A DNA stretch of 64,000 bases from Saprospiraceae bacterium (GTDB lineage Bacteria; Bacteroidota; Bacteroidia; Chitinophagales; Saprospiraceae): the NCBI GenBank assembly GCA_020627705.1, contig JAHDGJ010000015.1, positions 27,587 through 91,586 on the forward strand, given 5' to 3'. Shown piece after piece: positions 19,722-28,563 of this stretch. A program made the position numbers and the translations under genes. The notes below the pieces were generated by a model. The model made no database searches. It saw nothing but the letters and a program-made list of their open reading frames with translations, and was not told the origin of the DNA. How positions within the stretch are numbered: the stretch's first letter is position 1; each line of letters begins with the position of its first letter.

Positions 19722-22154
19722 CTACATTCTAATCTGCGCTCCGAGTTCGTTTTCTAATAGATATTTTATCTTCTTAATTACCTTATCGACGTCCTTATCC
19801 TTCAATGTTTTTTCTTTGTTTTCAAACATAAAAGAAACGGCCAATGATTTTTTCCCCTCTCCGACTTTGTCCTTATCTCTAAAAACATCAAATAGGCCTA
19901 CATTTTTAAGAATTTTCTTGTCGGTTTTAATCGCCAAATCTTTTACTTGCTGAAAATCAACATTTTCTTCCAAAATCATTGCTAAATCTCTTCGAACAGT
20001 AGGAAATTTACTTATCGAATCGATGTGTAATTGTTGTCGCACGTTTTGGAGTAAGCTCTCTACATTAAATTCTGCACAAAAAACTGCTTTTTTTACATCA
20101 GCTCTAGCCGTAAATGTAGAATCCAATAGACCTAAGGTACAGATGGTATGGTTGTTTAGTAATAGCGAAGTTCCATACAAGAAACGACTATCCTTAAGTT
20201 CTTTGACTTCACATTGAGGCACATTTAAAGAATTCAAAATAAGCTCAACAAAAGACTTTAAGTCGTAAAAATCAACAGCTTTACTTTGAGAATTCCAGGA
20301 TTCTTCAACTAAGGCACCAGATAAGAATAAAGTGAACTTTTCTCGCTCTTCTATTCCATCATTGTGTCTTTTAAATGATTTCCCAAATTCATAAAGTTTT
20401 AGGTCTTGTTGTTGGCGATTGATGTTGTAGCCAACGGATTGCAACCCACTCAATATCATTTCTGGACGCATAATATTTAAGTGGACATTGGAGGTATTAT
20501 TAATAAATACCATGTCTTGCTCATTAATGTAACTGCCTTGATAAAACCTTGATTCGATGAGCGAAAGATTCATCATTTCGCAAAAACCATTGGAACTCAA
20601 AATATTACGAATTCTTTCTTTTAAATCAGATTTATCTGGAAAATCAGAATGCGAAATGCTGCTTCTTATTTCTGAGCCGATTTCTATTTTATTAAAACCA
20701 TAAATCCTCAGAATTTCTTCAATCAAATCAATTTCTCTTAAAACATCTGCTTTGTTGGTAGGGACTCGAACTTTTATGCTTTTGTCATCAACTGGATCAA
20801 TCCCCATATTCATGGCGCGTAGGATGGCGTGTATTTCGTCAACAGAAATCTCATTTCCCAAAACTTCATTTACTTTTTCATAGCGAAGTTGGATTTCTTT
20901 TTCTTCTATTTTATTGGGATATACATCTACAATATCTGAGCTAATTTCCCCTCCCGCAATTTCTTTAATCAAAATTGCAGCGCGCTTTAAGGCATCAATG
21001 GTAATGTTCGGGTCACTTCCCTTTTCAAAACATTTGGCAGCGTCGGTTCTCAACAAATGTTTTGTGCTGGACATACGGATACCTTCTGCTTCAAAATGTG
21101 CCGACTCCAAAAAAATGTTTTGTGTTGACTCTGTGACTCCAGAGTCTATCCCTCCAAAAACACCTCCCAAACACATCGGCTTGGAGTTGTTATCGCAAAT
21201 CATTAGGTCATCTTCTGATAACTTTCGCTCTTTTTCGTCCAAAGCCAAAAAAGGTGTATCCTGGTCAAGAGTCTTAACGAGGATCTTTTGACCATCAATT
21301 TTATCCGCATCAAAAGCATGTAAAGGTTGACCATATTCGTGCAAAACGAAATTGGTAATATCTACGATGTTGGAAATTGGCCGCACTCCTATAGAGGACA
21401 ATTTATTTATTAACCATTGCGGACTAGGCCCGATAGTAACTCCAGAGATTGTTAATCCAGAATATCTCGGACATTTTTTTTCGTTCGCCACTTCAACATT
21501 TATAACTCTAGTCTTATTGTCAACATGAAAAGAAGCCAAGTCTGGAAGTTGGATGTTTACATCTGATGAATGGTTGATATGTAAGTAAGCTACTAGGTCT
21601 TGAGCTACTCCAATATGAGAGGTTGCATCCGAGCGATTGGGGGTTAACCCAATATCATATACAATGTCATTCTCCACTTTGTAAACCTCCTTAGCCAATG
21701 TCCCTGCAGCGATCGAATCGTCTAATACCAATATCCCGTCATGACTTTCGCCAAGGCCTAATTCGTCTTCGGCACAAATCATCCCATGTGACTCTTCTCC
21801 TCTTATTTTTCCTTTTTTTATTTTCCAAGGTTCACCTTGCTTATCATATAAAGTCGTTCCGATCTGCGCTACAAGAACCGTTTGACCTGTAGCAACATTA
21901 GGGGCTCCACAAACGATTTGTAGATCATCCTCTCCACCAACATTCACCTTACACAGAGAAAGTTTGTCGGCATTAGGGTGCTTACCACATTCTAACACCT
22001 TACCTACTATGACACCTTCTAATCCACCCTTTATTGACTCCACCTCTTCCATGCCTTCTACTTCCAAGCCAATGGTGGTCAATATTTCTGAAATTTCATC
22101 AGGCGTTTGATTTATTTCAATATAATTTTTAAGCCAGTTAAGAGATACCTTCAT
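19722..22154 (-). CDS. pheT: Phenylalanyl-tRNA synthetase beta chain
   Basis: 810 residues, full length. With PheS it charges tRNA-Phe. Domain order: tRNA-binding EMAP/OB fold near the N-terminus (GVIVGKVLECGKHPNADKLSLCKVN), B3/B4 editing region (RYSGLTISGVTIGPSPQWL, AFDADKI), B5 domain (FPNKI... EIHAILRAMNMGI), synthetase-like core (EILRIYGFNKI), and C-terminal FDX-ACB domain (SISKFPTVRRDLAMILEENVDF). pheS is not in this window. A TAACTTTG promoter box lies upstream. Confidence 0.97.
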   Translation of the reverse strand: MKVSLNWLKNYIEINQTPDEISEILTTIGLEVEGMEEVESIKGGLEGVIVGKVLECGKHPNADKLSLCKVNVGGEDDLQIVCGAPNVATGQTVLVAQIGTTLYDKQGEPWKIKKGKIRGEESHGMICAEDELGLGESHDGILVLDDSIAAGTLAKEVYKVENDIVYDIGLTPNRSDATSHIGVAQDLVAYLHINHSSDVNIQLPDLASFHVDNKTRVINVEVANEKKCPRYSGLTISGVTIGPSPQWLINKLSSIGVRPISNIVDITNFVLHEYGQPLHAFDADKIDGQKILVKTLDQDTPFLALDEKERKLSEDDLMICDNNSKPMCLGGVFGGIDSGVTESTQNIFLESAHFEAEGIRMSSTKHLLRTDAAKCFEKGSDPNITIDALKRAAILIKEIAGGEISSDIVDVYPNKIEEKEIQLRYEKVNEVLGNEISVDEIHAILRAMNMGIDPVDDKSIKVRVPTNKADVLREIDLIEEILRIYGFNKIEIGSEIRSSISHSDFPDKSDLKERIRNILSSNGFCEMMNLSLIESRFYQGSYINEQDMVFINNTSNVHLNIMRPEMILSGLQSVGYNINRQQQDLKLYEFGKSFKRHNDGIEEREKFTLFLSGALVEESWNSQSKAVDFYDLKSFVELILNSLNVPQCEVKELKDSRFLYGTSLLLNNHTICTLGLLDSTFTARADVKKAVFCAEFNVESLLQNVRQQLHIDSISKFPTVRRDLAMILEENVDFQQVKDLAIKTDKKILKNVGLFDVFRDKDKVGEGKKSLAVSFMFENKEKTLKDKDVDKVIKKIKYLLENELGAQIRM

Positions 22155-22174
22155 CGCCGTTTCAATTTAACGGA

Positions 22175-22182
22175 CAAAGTTA
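22175..22182 (-). promoter_or_regulatory. -7 box of the pheT operon
   Basis: The minus strand reads TAACTTTG, an exact TAnnTTTG, 20 nt upstream of the pheT ATG (22154). No good -33 TTTG is seen. The leader would be short (about 15 nt), leaving no room for a T-box or attenuator. Confidence 0.55.
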
Positions 22183-22292
22183 TGCTTATTTATATTTTGA
22201 CCATAGCCTAAAAGCATTTGAAGCTCAAGCAATCAAAAGTCCTAGATTCAATTAATTAACAAAGCCTAATTCAATACGTTTGTATATTGGAT

Positions 22293-22838
22293 ATGGAAAA
22301 CTCAACATTGATGAAAATTGCACTTTCGATCTACTTCTTTTGCCTCAGTTTTGTGGTAGTTTCTACTTGCCAAGTTCAGTACTTCCCGTTTGAAAGCAAA
22401 CATGGTTCAACCAATGAAACATTGGTTATAAAAGTAAAGACAAGTAACAATCAGACTGTCGATTTAAAATCAATGCTAGAGGATAATAAAAATTATGTCG
22501 TAAGCATAATGGCCACTTGGTGTGGGCCTTGCAAACTAGAATTGGCTCAACTCCAAGGTGTTCAAGAAAAATGGTCAAAAGAATTTAATACCGAATTGCT
22601 GGCCATTTCTATCGATAAACCTGATGATACTGCCAAAGTTTTTGAAATGTTTGATAAAGAAGGTTGGACCATTACTGTGGTGCACGACGATATGGCCTAT
22701 ACTGCCAAAGAGCTCAAAATATTTGGTATTCCACAGGTCTTCTTAGTATCCAAGAACAAAGAAATAACCTTTAGTAAAAAAGGTTTTAAGTCTAACCTCG
22801 TTTCTGTGCTAGAGAAGGAAATACTAAAACTACAATAG
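22293..22838 (+). CDS. Exported TlpA-like thioredoxin
   Basis: About 181 residues from the ATG at 22293; a TTG at 22287 would add two. An N-terminal signal or anchor (MKIALSIYFFCLSFVVVSTCQ) may begin at a later ATG (22311); its Cys could be a lipobox. The thioredoxin fold has ATWCGPCKLEL with catalytic Cys77 and Cys80, the TlpA-type insert (LLAISIDKPDDTAKVFEM) and the cis-Pro loop FGIPQVFLV. It probably reduces or shuffles disulfides in the periplasm. Convergent with the Omp28 lipoprotein gene. Confidence 0.85.
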   Translation: MENSTLMKIALSIYFFCLSFVVVSTCQVQYFPFESKHGSTNETLVIKVKTSNNQTVDLKSMLEDNKNYVVSIMATWCGPCKLELAQLQGVQEKWSKEFNTELLAISIDKPDDTAKVFEMFDKEGWTITVVHDDMAYTAKELKIFGIPQVFLVSKNKEITFSKKGFKSNLVSVLEKEILKLQ

Positions 22839-22851
22839 GTTTAAAAGTCTC

Positions 22852-23679
22852 TTATTCTATGAGGTGCTTTTCAAAAGCTTGAACCACCTCTTTGCGACCA
22901 GAATCCACTCGATGCACCGCAAGAACTATATCAATATTCTCAGCAATCCAAGTACCATCTTCAGGAGGTAAAGTACCCGAAAAAGCTTTATTTATTACTG
23001 CCCCAGCTGACGGATTAGTAGCCAATGATGTACCATCAAAAGGAGTAATAATATCCCTCAACACGTGCTTAAACTTATAGTCCTCAATGATCTCTCCTTG
23101 ATCTTTTTGAGCATCAACTATGTCGTTTTCGGTTATAAATACAGTAACATTATAGTCACCTACTAAATCAACAACCGGAACAGCTGCCATATTAATAGAA
23201 TATTCTCGAGTGGCTGAATTATACGATACATCTGCTGCAATATCCAATACATGCTCTTTCTCCAATTCTTGTTCAACCAAAGAAGGCCAGAGCGCAGGCA
23301 AACTATTGGAAAATTCAGATTGACCTTCAAATTCGGTTCTGTTGACTGCCGCTGCAGGTTTCCCAAACCAAGGCTTTAAATAATTTTCTAAGTCTTTGGC
23401 TTTGTCAAATCTAAAATCATATTGACTCCCAGTAATCGGCTCCGATAAAAAATCACCATGCACCCCAATCACAACCACTTGACCCGGAAAAGAGGCTAAA
23501 ATATCTGCAGCAACTGCAGCTCCAGCGGGACAATTTGGACAATTTGTTCCTGTCAATTCTTCCAACAATACCACTCTTTGAGTATCAAAAGTGGTTTGTT
23601 CAGGTATAACAACCATTTGTTCTTGACAAGAGGATAGACCGATTATTAAAAGAACTATATAAACTAATTTTTTCATCAT
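22852..23679 (-). CDS. Omp28-family lipoprotein
   Basis: 275 residues. MMKKLVYIVLLIIGLSSC is a lipoprotein signal (Cys18). LLEELTGTNCPNCPAG places a CxxC (Cys47, Cys50) at the expected site of a thioredoxin-like fold, and VVVIGVHGDFLSEPITGSQYDFR is typical of Omp28 proteins. A beta domain follows. Its start is 9 nt after the stop of the DUF6029-like gene, so both are probably one operon. Thioredoxin genes on both sides suggest an envelope redox function. Confidence 0.82.
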   Translation of the reverse strand: MMKKLVYIVLLIIGLSSCQEQMVVIPEQTTFDTQRVVLLEELTGTNCPNCPAGAAVAADILASFPGQVVVIGVHGDFLSEPITGSQYDFRFDKAKDLENYLKPWFGKPAAAVNRTEFEGQSEFSNSLPALWPSLVEQELEKEHVLDIAADVSYNSATREYSINMAAVPVVDLVGDYNVTVFITENDIVDAQKDQGEIIEDYKFKHVLRDIITPFDGTSLATNPSAGAVINKAFSGTLPPEDGTWIAENIDIVLAVHRVDSGRKEVVQAFEKHLIE

Positions 23680-23688
23680 TTCTTGTTT

Positions 23689-25368
23689 TTAAAATGTAGA
23701 ACTCATAGACATTCGTACTCCACTAAATGCAGGTTCTAATCGGCAAATACCCCCAGAACACACAACCCCTTCTACCTGTTTTACATATCTAATATTAAAT
23801 CGATTTGACTTTTGAATGTAGGTCACACCAAAAGTTGGGTACAAAATTTTCAAAGATTCACCAGCAGCATTGGTTGGTGAATTTTTTGAAGGTTGAATAT
23901 TATACATTCCTGATACCTCAAATATCCAATGCGGAGCTAGACCAAATTCGGCCAAGCCAAAAACCCAACTTCCGAAATCTTCATCCGTATCCATATATTG
24001 AGCCTCTATTCTTAACGATTTCTTTCGTGTAAAACGATATAAGTAATCAACATAAGGAGTAATTGTTTTAACCAACGGAACCTCAGGCTTTATTTCATAG
24101 ATCTCTTGATTATAATTTTGCAACTGCACTCCTGTAGTCAATTGCCATTTTCTTTTCTTTTTTAAAGTAAACTCCGTATAAATCTCCCGATAAAGCAGTT
24201 CACCACTCAAATCAGTAATATTCGAAAAATTGACATTAAAAGCCAATTTTCTACTGGGTGCATATCGCGCATCTACCTGAAAAGCCTGCTCACTCAAAAG
24301 TTGCGTAGCAGGGCTATATCTGCTGGTGAGGCGATAGGTATTTAATCGATTCATTGGGGGTATGAAGTTGATCAGACCAAAATTTTGGGTCAGAGTTTGA
24401 TCAGTTCTGAAATCAAAATTTTCGGTTCTTTTGCCTTCAACGGTAAGTCCTAATCCTTTGTTGGCGTAGGACAAACTTGCGTAAGCTACTGTACCTGATT
24501 CTTTGACTAGTTTTCCAAATGTTTCGATTCCCGTTAGAGAAGTACGAATAGCCATTGGATTGCTAAATACATCCGAAGTCTTGTAGGCAAACTCTGTATA
24601 TAAACTAAACTTATCGTAACTCAAGGTATTAAAGACACTGAGCAAATACGTATTGTATTCTGGCTTTACCTGATCTTCAGGAATGTAGTTTTTTATGATA
24701 TCTACAAGCTTTTCTACTTTCTCTTCTTCCAAAGTTCTATTGACAAAGCCAATTCCCGGTGCGATAGAAAATGCTTTGGTACTTGTACTATCTGCCAAAT
24801 TTACAAAGCCTTCCAATGTTACTCCTTTAACCTCAGCACCATTCCTACCAAATAAAAATTTCTGTCTTCCAGTAAACGCACGTGCGCTCCAATTTTCATT
24901 TATATCATAAGTGATTCTCCCTCCTACCAAAGCATTATCTATTAGCTGTGGTCTTTGTTCGAAAGATCTAAAAATAATTCCTGATCCAATCTGATCATAC
25001 AAATAGCCAACAGCGAAATTGAATTTATCTACTTGTTTAGAAACGTACCAATATCCTATGCCTTCATCTGTGTATGAATCATTTGGATTAAGCAAATTGG
25101 AATTATTAAATGCATCAAATCGCATTCTTAGGTCATATCCCGATTTTCGGTAATTTAAGTTTAGCCAAATTTCGGATCCAAATAACTCATGGTCATATTG
25201 TGGAATACCGCTTGCTCCAATTAATGAGTCTCGAATAAACACATTTCCATTCGCTGTAATTCCACCAGTAAATACACCTTTATCTTGCGACCAGATACTA
25301 TGTACATTGATGAAAAAGGATAAGAAAAAGGTGAAACAAACCAGATAGTTTCTACGTCTACCAGACAT
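23689..25368 (-). CDS. Outer-membrane beta-barrel-like protein (DUF6029 type)
   Basis: 559 residues with a signal sequence (NYLVCFTFFLSFFINVHSIWSQ). The remainder is a long run of amphipathic beta strands with aromatic ends (YKSGYDLRMRFDAFN, FNFAVGYLYDQIGSGIIFR, LTTGVQLQNYNQEIYE) and a terminal Phe (MSMSSTF), the pattern of an outer-membrane barrel. It matches my recollection of DUF6029 proteins encoded beside Omp28 and TlpA genes in Bacteroidota. No TonB box or plug domain is seen, so it is not a TonB receptor. Function unknown; a porin or assembly role in the redox cluster is inference. Confidence 0.65.
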   Translation of the reverse strand: MSGRRRNYLVCFTFFLSFFINVHSIWSQDKGVFTGGITANGNVFIRDSLIGASGIPQYDHELFGSEIWLNLNYRKSGYDLRMRFDAFNNSNLLNPNDSYTDEGIGYWYVSKQVDKFNFAVGYLYDQIGSGIIFRSFEQRPQLIDNALVGGRITYDINENWSARAFTGRQKFLFGRNGAEVKGVTLEGFVNLADSTSTKAFSIAPGIGFVNRTLEEEKVEKLVDIIKNYIPEDQVKPEYNTYLLSVFNTLSYDKFSLYTEFAYKTSDVFSNPMAIRTSLTGIETFGKLVKESGTVAYASLSYANKGLGLTVEGKRTENFDFRTDQTLTQNFGLINFIPPMNRLNTYRLTSRYSPATQLLSEQAFQVDARYAPSRKLAFNVNFSNITDLSGELLYREIYTEFTLKKKRKWQLTTGVQLQNYNQEIYEIKPEVPLVKTITPYVDYLYRFTRKKSLRIEAQYMDTDEDFGSWVFGLAEFGLAPHWIFEVSGMYNIQPSKNSPTNAAGESLKILYPTFGVTYIQKSNRFNIRYVKQVEGVVCSGGICRLEPAFSGVRMSMSSTF

Positions 25369-25461
25369 GTTGGTTAATTAAAGGTTAAGGCATAAATTGA
25401 TTAGCCATTAAATACGTAATCATTGTAAATTACAATTCGAAAATCGACTAAAATTAAACAA

Positions 25462-25959
25462 ATGAATGTCAAAAAATTAACACTATTAGCAATTGCAGGA
25501 TTTTTTATGATGTCCTTTGTCGCTGTAGATAATATTTTTCCTTCTGTCAATCTGAAATCTTTAGATGGTAAAACAGTAAATACGGAGTCTTTTATCAAAG
25601 ACGGAAAGGTAACGGTAATCAGTTTTTGGGCAACGTGGTGTTCGCCATGTAAAAGAGAACTTGATGCTATTGCAGACCTTTACCCAGATTGGCAAGAAGA
25701 CTACGATGTAGAATTAGTGGCAATTACTATTGACAATGCGAGGCAATTGACTAAGGTTCCAGGTATAGTATCTTCTAAAAACTGGGATTATACTGTGCTT
25801 GCAGATAGTAAGCAGCAATTACAGAGAGCCTTAAGTTTTGAGACCATACCCCAAACTTTTGTTTTGGACAAAAACGGCAACATTGTGTACTCTCATAATG
25901 GATATAATCCAGGAGATGAAGACCACTTGGAAGATATAATTGCGAAATACGCGAAATAA
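25462..25959 (+). CDS. Exported TlpA-like thioredoxin
   Basis: 165 residues. The N-terminal hydrophobic segment (KLTLLAIAGFFMMSFVAVDN) acts as signal or anchor. FWATWCSPCKREL gives catalytic Cys60 and Cys63, and FETIPQTFVLDKNGNIVYSHNGY is the cis-Pro strand region of TlpA/ResA proteins. Divergent from the DUF6029/Omp28 operon with a ~90-nt shared upstream region, which supports joint regulation. A strong terminator follows the stop. Confidence 0.88.
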   Translation: MNVKKLTLLAIAGFFMMSFVAVDNIFPSVNLKSLDGKTVNTESFIKDGKVTVISFWATWCSPCKRELDAIADLYPDWQEDYDVELVAITIDNARQLTKVPGIVSSKNWDYTVLADSKQQLQRALSFETIPQTFVLDKNGNIVYSHNGYNPGDEDHLEDIIAKYAK

Positions 25960-25980
25960 TAAATAGCTCACTTGTGTGGC

Positions 25981-26015
25981 AAAGGCGTTCTGTGATCACA
26001 GAGCGCCTTTTTTTA
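25981..26015 (+). terminator. Intrinsic terminator after the TlpA-like gene
   Basis: AAAGGCG and CTGTG arms pair with CACAG and CGCCTTT across a short loop (25981-26010), followed by seven T on the plus strand. The stem has one internal mismatch. Confidence 0.85.
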
Positions 26016-26019
26016 TTTT

Positions 26020-26145
26020 CTATTTGGATTGGTCAAATTGTTCTTCAAAATTCTTTCTCAATTTGACTGGTTTGACAAAGAAAAGAGATATATAACCAAG
26101 TATAAACAAAAGATTCATCACCACTTCTCCGATTCCAATGCTTCT
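26020..26145 (-). pseudogene. Possible remnant of a membrane-protein gene
   Basis: Minus-strand frame of 42 codons between stops, reading SIGIGEVVMNLLFILGYI followed by SLFFVKPVKLRKNFEEQF. It looks like the last membrane helix and basic tail of a larger protein, and stops occur in frame just upstream (26146). An ATG at 26118 could instead give a 32-residue small membrane protein. Nothing else supports expression. Confidence 0.25.
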
Positions 26146-26215
26146 CTAATCAAAGATTATCGTATTACACTAGGACCACATTATAATACAGGTCTCTGAC
26201 TCTCAAATTTTAAAC

Positions 26216-26241
26216 TGTATACATAGAGTATACAGTATACA
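26216..26241. promoter_or_regulatory. Triple GTATAC operator-like repeat
   Basis: The palindrome GTATAC occurs at 26217, 26228 and 26235. The first two form a perfect dyad TGTATAC-N5-GTATACA (26216-26234). It lies ~70 bp upstream of three tandem lipoprotein genes, so it could be a repressor or activator site for them. Confidence 0.4.
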
Positions 26242-26307
26242 CATCTGGCGATAAACAAACGTTATGTATGCGTTAAACCACTATAATTACATTCAACAAC
26301 CTTAACT

Positions 26308-26697
26308 ATGAAAAACATTTTAAAATTATTTATTCTAAGTTCTTTTTGCTTCGCGATAATTTCTTGTGGTAACGATGACGACAGTTGTTCGCCTGCAATG
26401 CTGGCAGGTACGTATACTGGAGTCAACGATTGTGATCCCTCAGATCCGATGGATATGACTATAACTGTATCGGCCAACGGTGATCAAATTGATATCACAG
26501 GGGATGACGGGTCTGTTTCTACCTTTACAATGAACGATTGTCAATCTGAAACGCTAACTGAAAGTTTTGATTTTTTTGGGATTCAAATAGAAACCAGTAC
26601 TAATTTTGCTTTTACAGAAACGGCAGTAACTTTCAATCTTGAAACTACTGCAGCGGGCACAACAGAAACGTGTAGCATCGTTTTGACAAAACAATAA
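26308..26697 (+). CDS. Small lipoprotein, first of three in tandem
   Basis: 129 residues. MKNILKLFILSSFCFAIISCG is a lipoprotein signal. The mature part is an acidic beta domain (DMTITVSANGDQIDITGDDGSVSTFTMNDC) with conserved Cys pairs (DDDSC, VNDC, MNDC, TETC). The layout, Cys then ~100 residues ending in IVLTKQ, is shared with the next two genes, so they look like diverged paralogues of a lipocalin-like fold. Function unknown. Confidence 0.75.
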   Translation: MKNILKLFILSSFCFAIISCGNDDDSCSPAMLAGTYTGVNDCDPSDPMDMTITVSANGDQIDITGDDGSVSTFTMNDCQSETLTESFDFFGIQIETSTNFAFTETAVTFNLETTAAGTTETCSIVLTKQ

Positions 26698-26713
26698 AAC
26701 TTAAATCACTAAT

Positions 26714-27085
26714 ATGAAATATTTAAAATTTAGCTTGTTCTTTTTATTTAGCGTAGCAATAATATCTTGTGGGGACGACACCTGCGATGTGCTTAGCGAA
26801 ACGGTGGTCGGCACCTGGAATGTTGATCTCAATGATGGCGGCACTATGACGTTTAATGAAGACGGAAGTTTTTCAGACAACAATCAAATACTATTTGATT
26901 CTAGTTTTGATAATGCTGACAAAACTTGGAACGTCTCTGGGAACAATCTGACCTTACAAGCGGCACAAGGTGGCTTTACAAACGAATTTACGTTTGGGGT
27001 TACTAGTTTTGATTGTGATAATATTACAGCAAATGTTGATACAACATCTGGATCAACCGTTTCTATAGTTTTAACTAGAAATTAA
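26714..27085 (+). CDS. Small lipocalin-like lipoprotein, second of three
   Basis: 123 residues. Lipoprotein signal MKYLKFSLFFLFSVAIISCG. LSETVVGTWNVDLNDGGTMTFNEDGSFSD is the usual opening of lipocalin-like domains of Bacteroidota (G-x-W, then F..dG.f), and VSGNNLTLQ follows. Ends in VSIVLTRN like its neighbours (IVLTKQ, TLIKQ). The gap to the previous gene is 16 nt, so they are co-transcribed. Ligand unknown. Confidence 0.75.
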   Translation: MKYLKFSLFFLFSVAIISCGDDTCDVLSETVVGTWNVDLNDGGTMTFNEDGSFSDNNQILFDSSFDNADKTWNVSGNNLTLQAAQGGFTNEFTFGVTSFDCDNITANVDTTSGSTVSIVLTRN

Positions 27086-27097
27086 AACAAGACAGCT

Positions 27098-27490
27098 ATG
27101 AAAAATCTGACTTTATTCTTTTTGGGTCTTTGTTTAATTATATCAGCCTGTAAAGATGATGAGGGCGAATCTTGTACGAGTGCTTCCGTCGCGGGCGTCT
27201 ATATGGGCGTAGATGCATGTAATGAAAACAACGTGCACGACGAAACCATAACCATATCCGTTACACCAAGTGCAAATATGATAAGTTATGAAGATGATGA
27301 AGGGGTAACGTTTACAGCCATTCTAAATGATTGCGAAACAGAAACCGTAGAATTGGATGTCATCACAGGTTTGGAAACTAAAAAATATGATTTATTATTT
27401 TCTGAAGGTGAGGTACGGTTAGTAACTGAGGCTCGAACCTTAGGTGTATTGTTTTCAAATGTATGTGCCCGGACATTGATCAAACAATAA
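27098..27490 (+). CDS. Small lipoprotein, third of three in tandem
   Basis: 130 residues. Signal MKNLTLFFLGLCLIISAC with lipobox Cys. The body shares the plan of the first gene: SCTSASVAGVYMGVDAC, a DETITISVTPSANMISYEDDEG beta region, LNDCETE and a final Cys before a short tail. It starts 12 nt after the second gene and is followed by a terminator, closing the operon. No recognised domain. Confidence 0.72.
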   Translation: MKNLTLFFLGLCLIISACKDDEGESCTSASVAGVYMGVDACNENNVHDETITISVTPSANMISYEDDEGVTFTAILNDCETETVELDVITGLETKKYDLLFSEGEVRLVTEARTLGVLFSNVCARTLIKQ

Positions 27491-27512
27491 GCATATAAAA
27501 ACCATTGAATAC

Positions 27513-27545
27513 GAGGCCTGGCATAATATGTCAGGCCTTTTTATT
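27513..27545 (+). terminator. Terminator after the lipoprotein triplet
   Basis: AGGCCTG (27514-27520) pairs with CAGGCCT (27532-27538) with an 11-nt loop, followed by TTTTTATTT. It overlaps the stop of the convergent PA14-OmpA gene. Confidence 0.8.
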
Positions 27546-28420
27546 TAGTTAAGCAAAATTTCTACTTTCCTTAATTTCTTCCTCTCATTCTCTGTTTTAG
27601 GATTTTCTTGAACCAAACTTTCTCCAAAACCCACAGAAATAATTTTAACATTCCCCAAATCAAACGTTGATATTAAATAATCCTCAACAGCCTCTGCTCT
27701 TTTTTGAGACAACACACGATTAAAAGCAGAAGTGCCTAAATCACAGGTATATCCATGGATTTTAATAGTTTCAAAATTTAACTCTAGTGGGTCAAAAAAA
27801 GCTTTGATATGTTGCTTTCCCTCCTGACTTAAAATCGAAGAGTTTACATCAAACAGCAAATCATTGTTGAAACTTAATTTTTGCACATTGGGCTTTAGTG
27901 TAGAAAACGTATCGGAAAATTCTTGACAGTCGGATCCAAGATATTTTGCATTAAACACAAATCCATATTTATGAATAAAAGCCTGGTGATACCAAAGTTT
28001 AATTTTATACTTTCCTCTGTTGAGAAATACTTTTCCTGCTTTTAACTCCATGGCATGCACGCCATCATTATCGATGATCTCTTGATCTTCAATCCAGAAG
28101 CGGCTGCCGTCATCAGATTCCAAAGTAAAATTATAACAACCCGCTTGTGCAATGTACATATCAGAAGTAAGAATTAAACCAAATCGATCAATTCTCTCCA
28201 CATCTGGAAACGGAGTGGTCGTATTGCTGTTTGGAATTTGAATAGACTCCCAGGAAACATTTCCAATAATTTCATATTCAGCAACATGATCTCCAAACCC
28301 CATGGCTTTCATGCAATGTCGTGCTGGAATCTTAACCACATCGCCCTCAAAAGAAGTGAAGTGCGGGTCTTGTTGACCCGAAAGAGAAAACCCAAACAAA
28401 AGAAATATTAAAATTCGCAA
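27545..28420 (-). CDS. PA14-OmpA domain outer-membrane protein
   Basis: About 291 residues. I take the TTG at 28420, which gives MRILIFLLFGFSLSGQ as signal peptide; a TTG at 28498 would add 26 residues with no function. Residues ~20-180 resemble a PA14-type beta domain (AGCYNFTLESDDGSRFWIEDQEIID, LNRGKYKIKLWYHQ). The C-terminal ~110 residues are an OmpA-like peptidoglycan-binding domain (LLFDVNSSILSQEGKQHI, IKIHGYTCDLGTSAFNRVLSQKRAEAVEDYL). It probably links a ligand-binding surface or periplasmic domain to the cell wall. Divergent from the T9SS gene at 28564. Confidence 0.8.
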   Translation of the reverse strand: MRILIFLLFGFSLSGQQDPHFTSFEGDVVKIPARHCMKAMGFGDHVAEYEIIGNVSWESIQIPNSNTTTPFPDVERIDRFGLILTSDMYIAQAGCYNFTLESDDGSRFWIEDQEIIDNDGVHAMELKAGKVFLNRGKYKIKLWYHQAFIHKYGFVFNAKYLGSDCQEFSDTFSTLKPNVQKLSFNNDLLFDVNSSILSQEGKQHIKAFFDPLELNFETIKIHGYTCDLGTSAFNRVLSQKRAEAVEDYLISTFDLGNVKIISVGFGESLVQENPKTENERKKLRKVEILLN

Positions 28421-28540
28421 ATCAACTAAGTTTTTAGTTATAAACTCTGTACATCCCTCATTTAGTATGTAAATTGAAAGATATGTTTGATTTGACAATT
28501 AACTAAAATGTGACAAAAGGTATAGAATACTATGTTTACA

Positions 28541-28558
28541 TTACTTTAATTAAAGTAA
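28541..28558. promoter_or_regulatory. 18-bp perfect palindrome before the T9SS propeller gene
   Basis: TTACTTTAATTAAAGTAA is a perfect palindrome ending 5 nt before the preferred ATG (28564). It could be an operator, or a hairpin that hides the ribosome site. A longer open frame from 28510 would read through it. Confidence 0.35.
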
Positions 28559-28563
28559 GCGCC

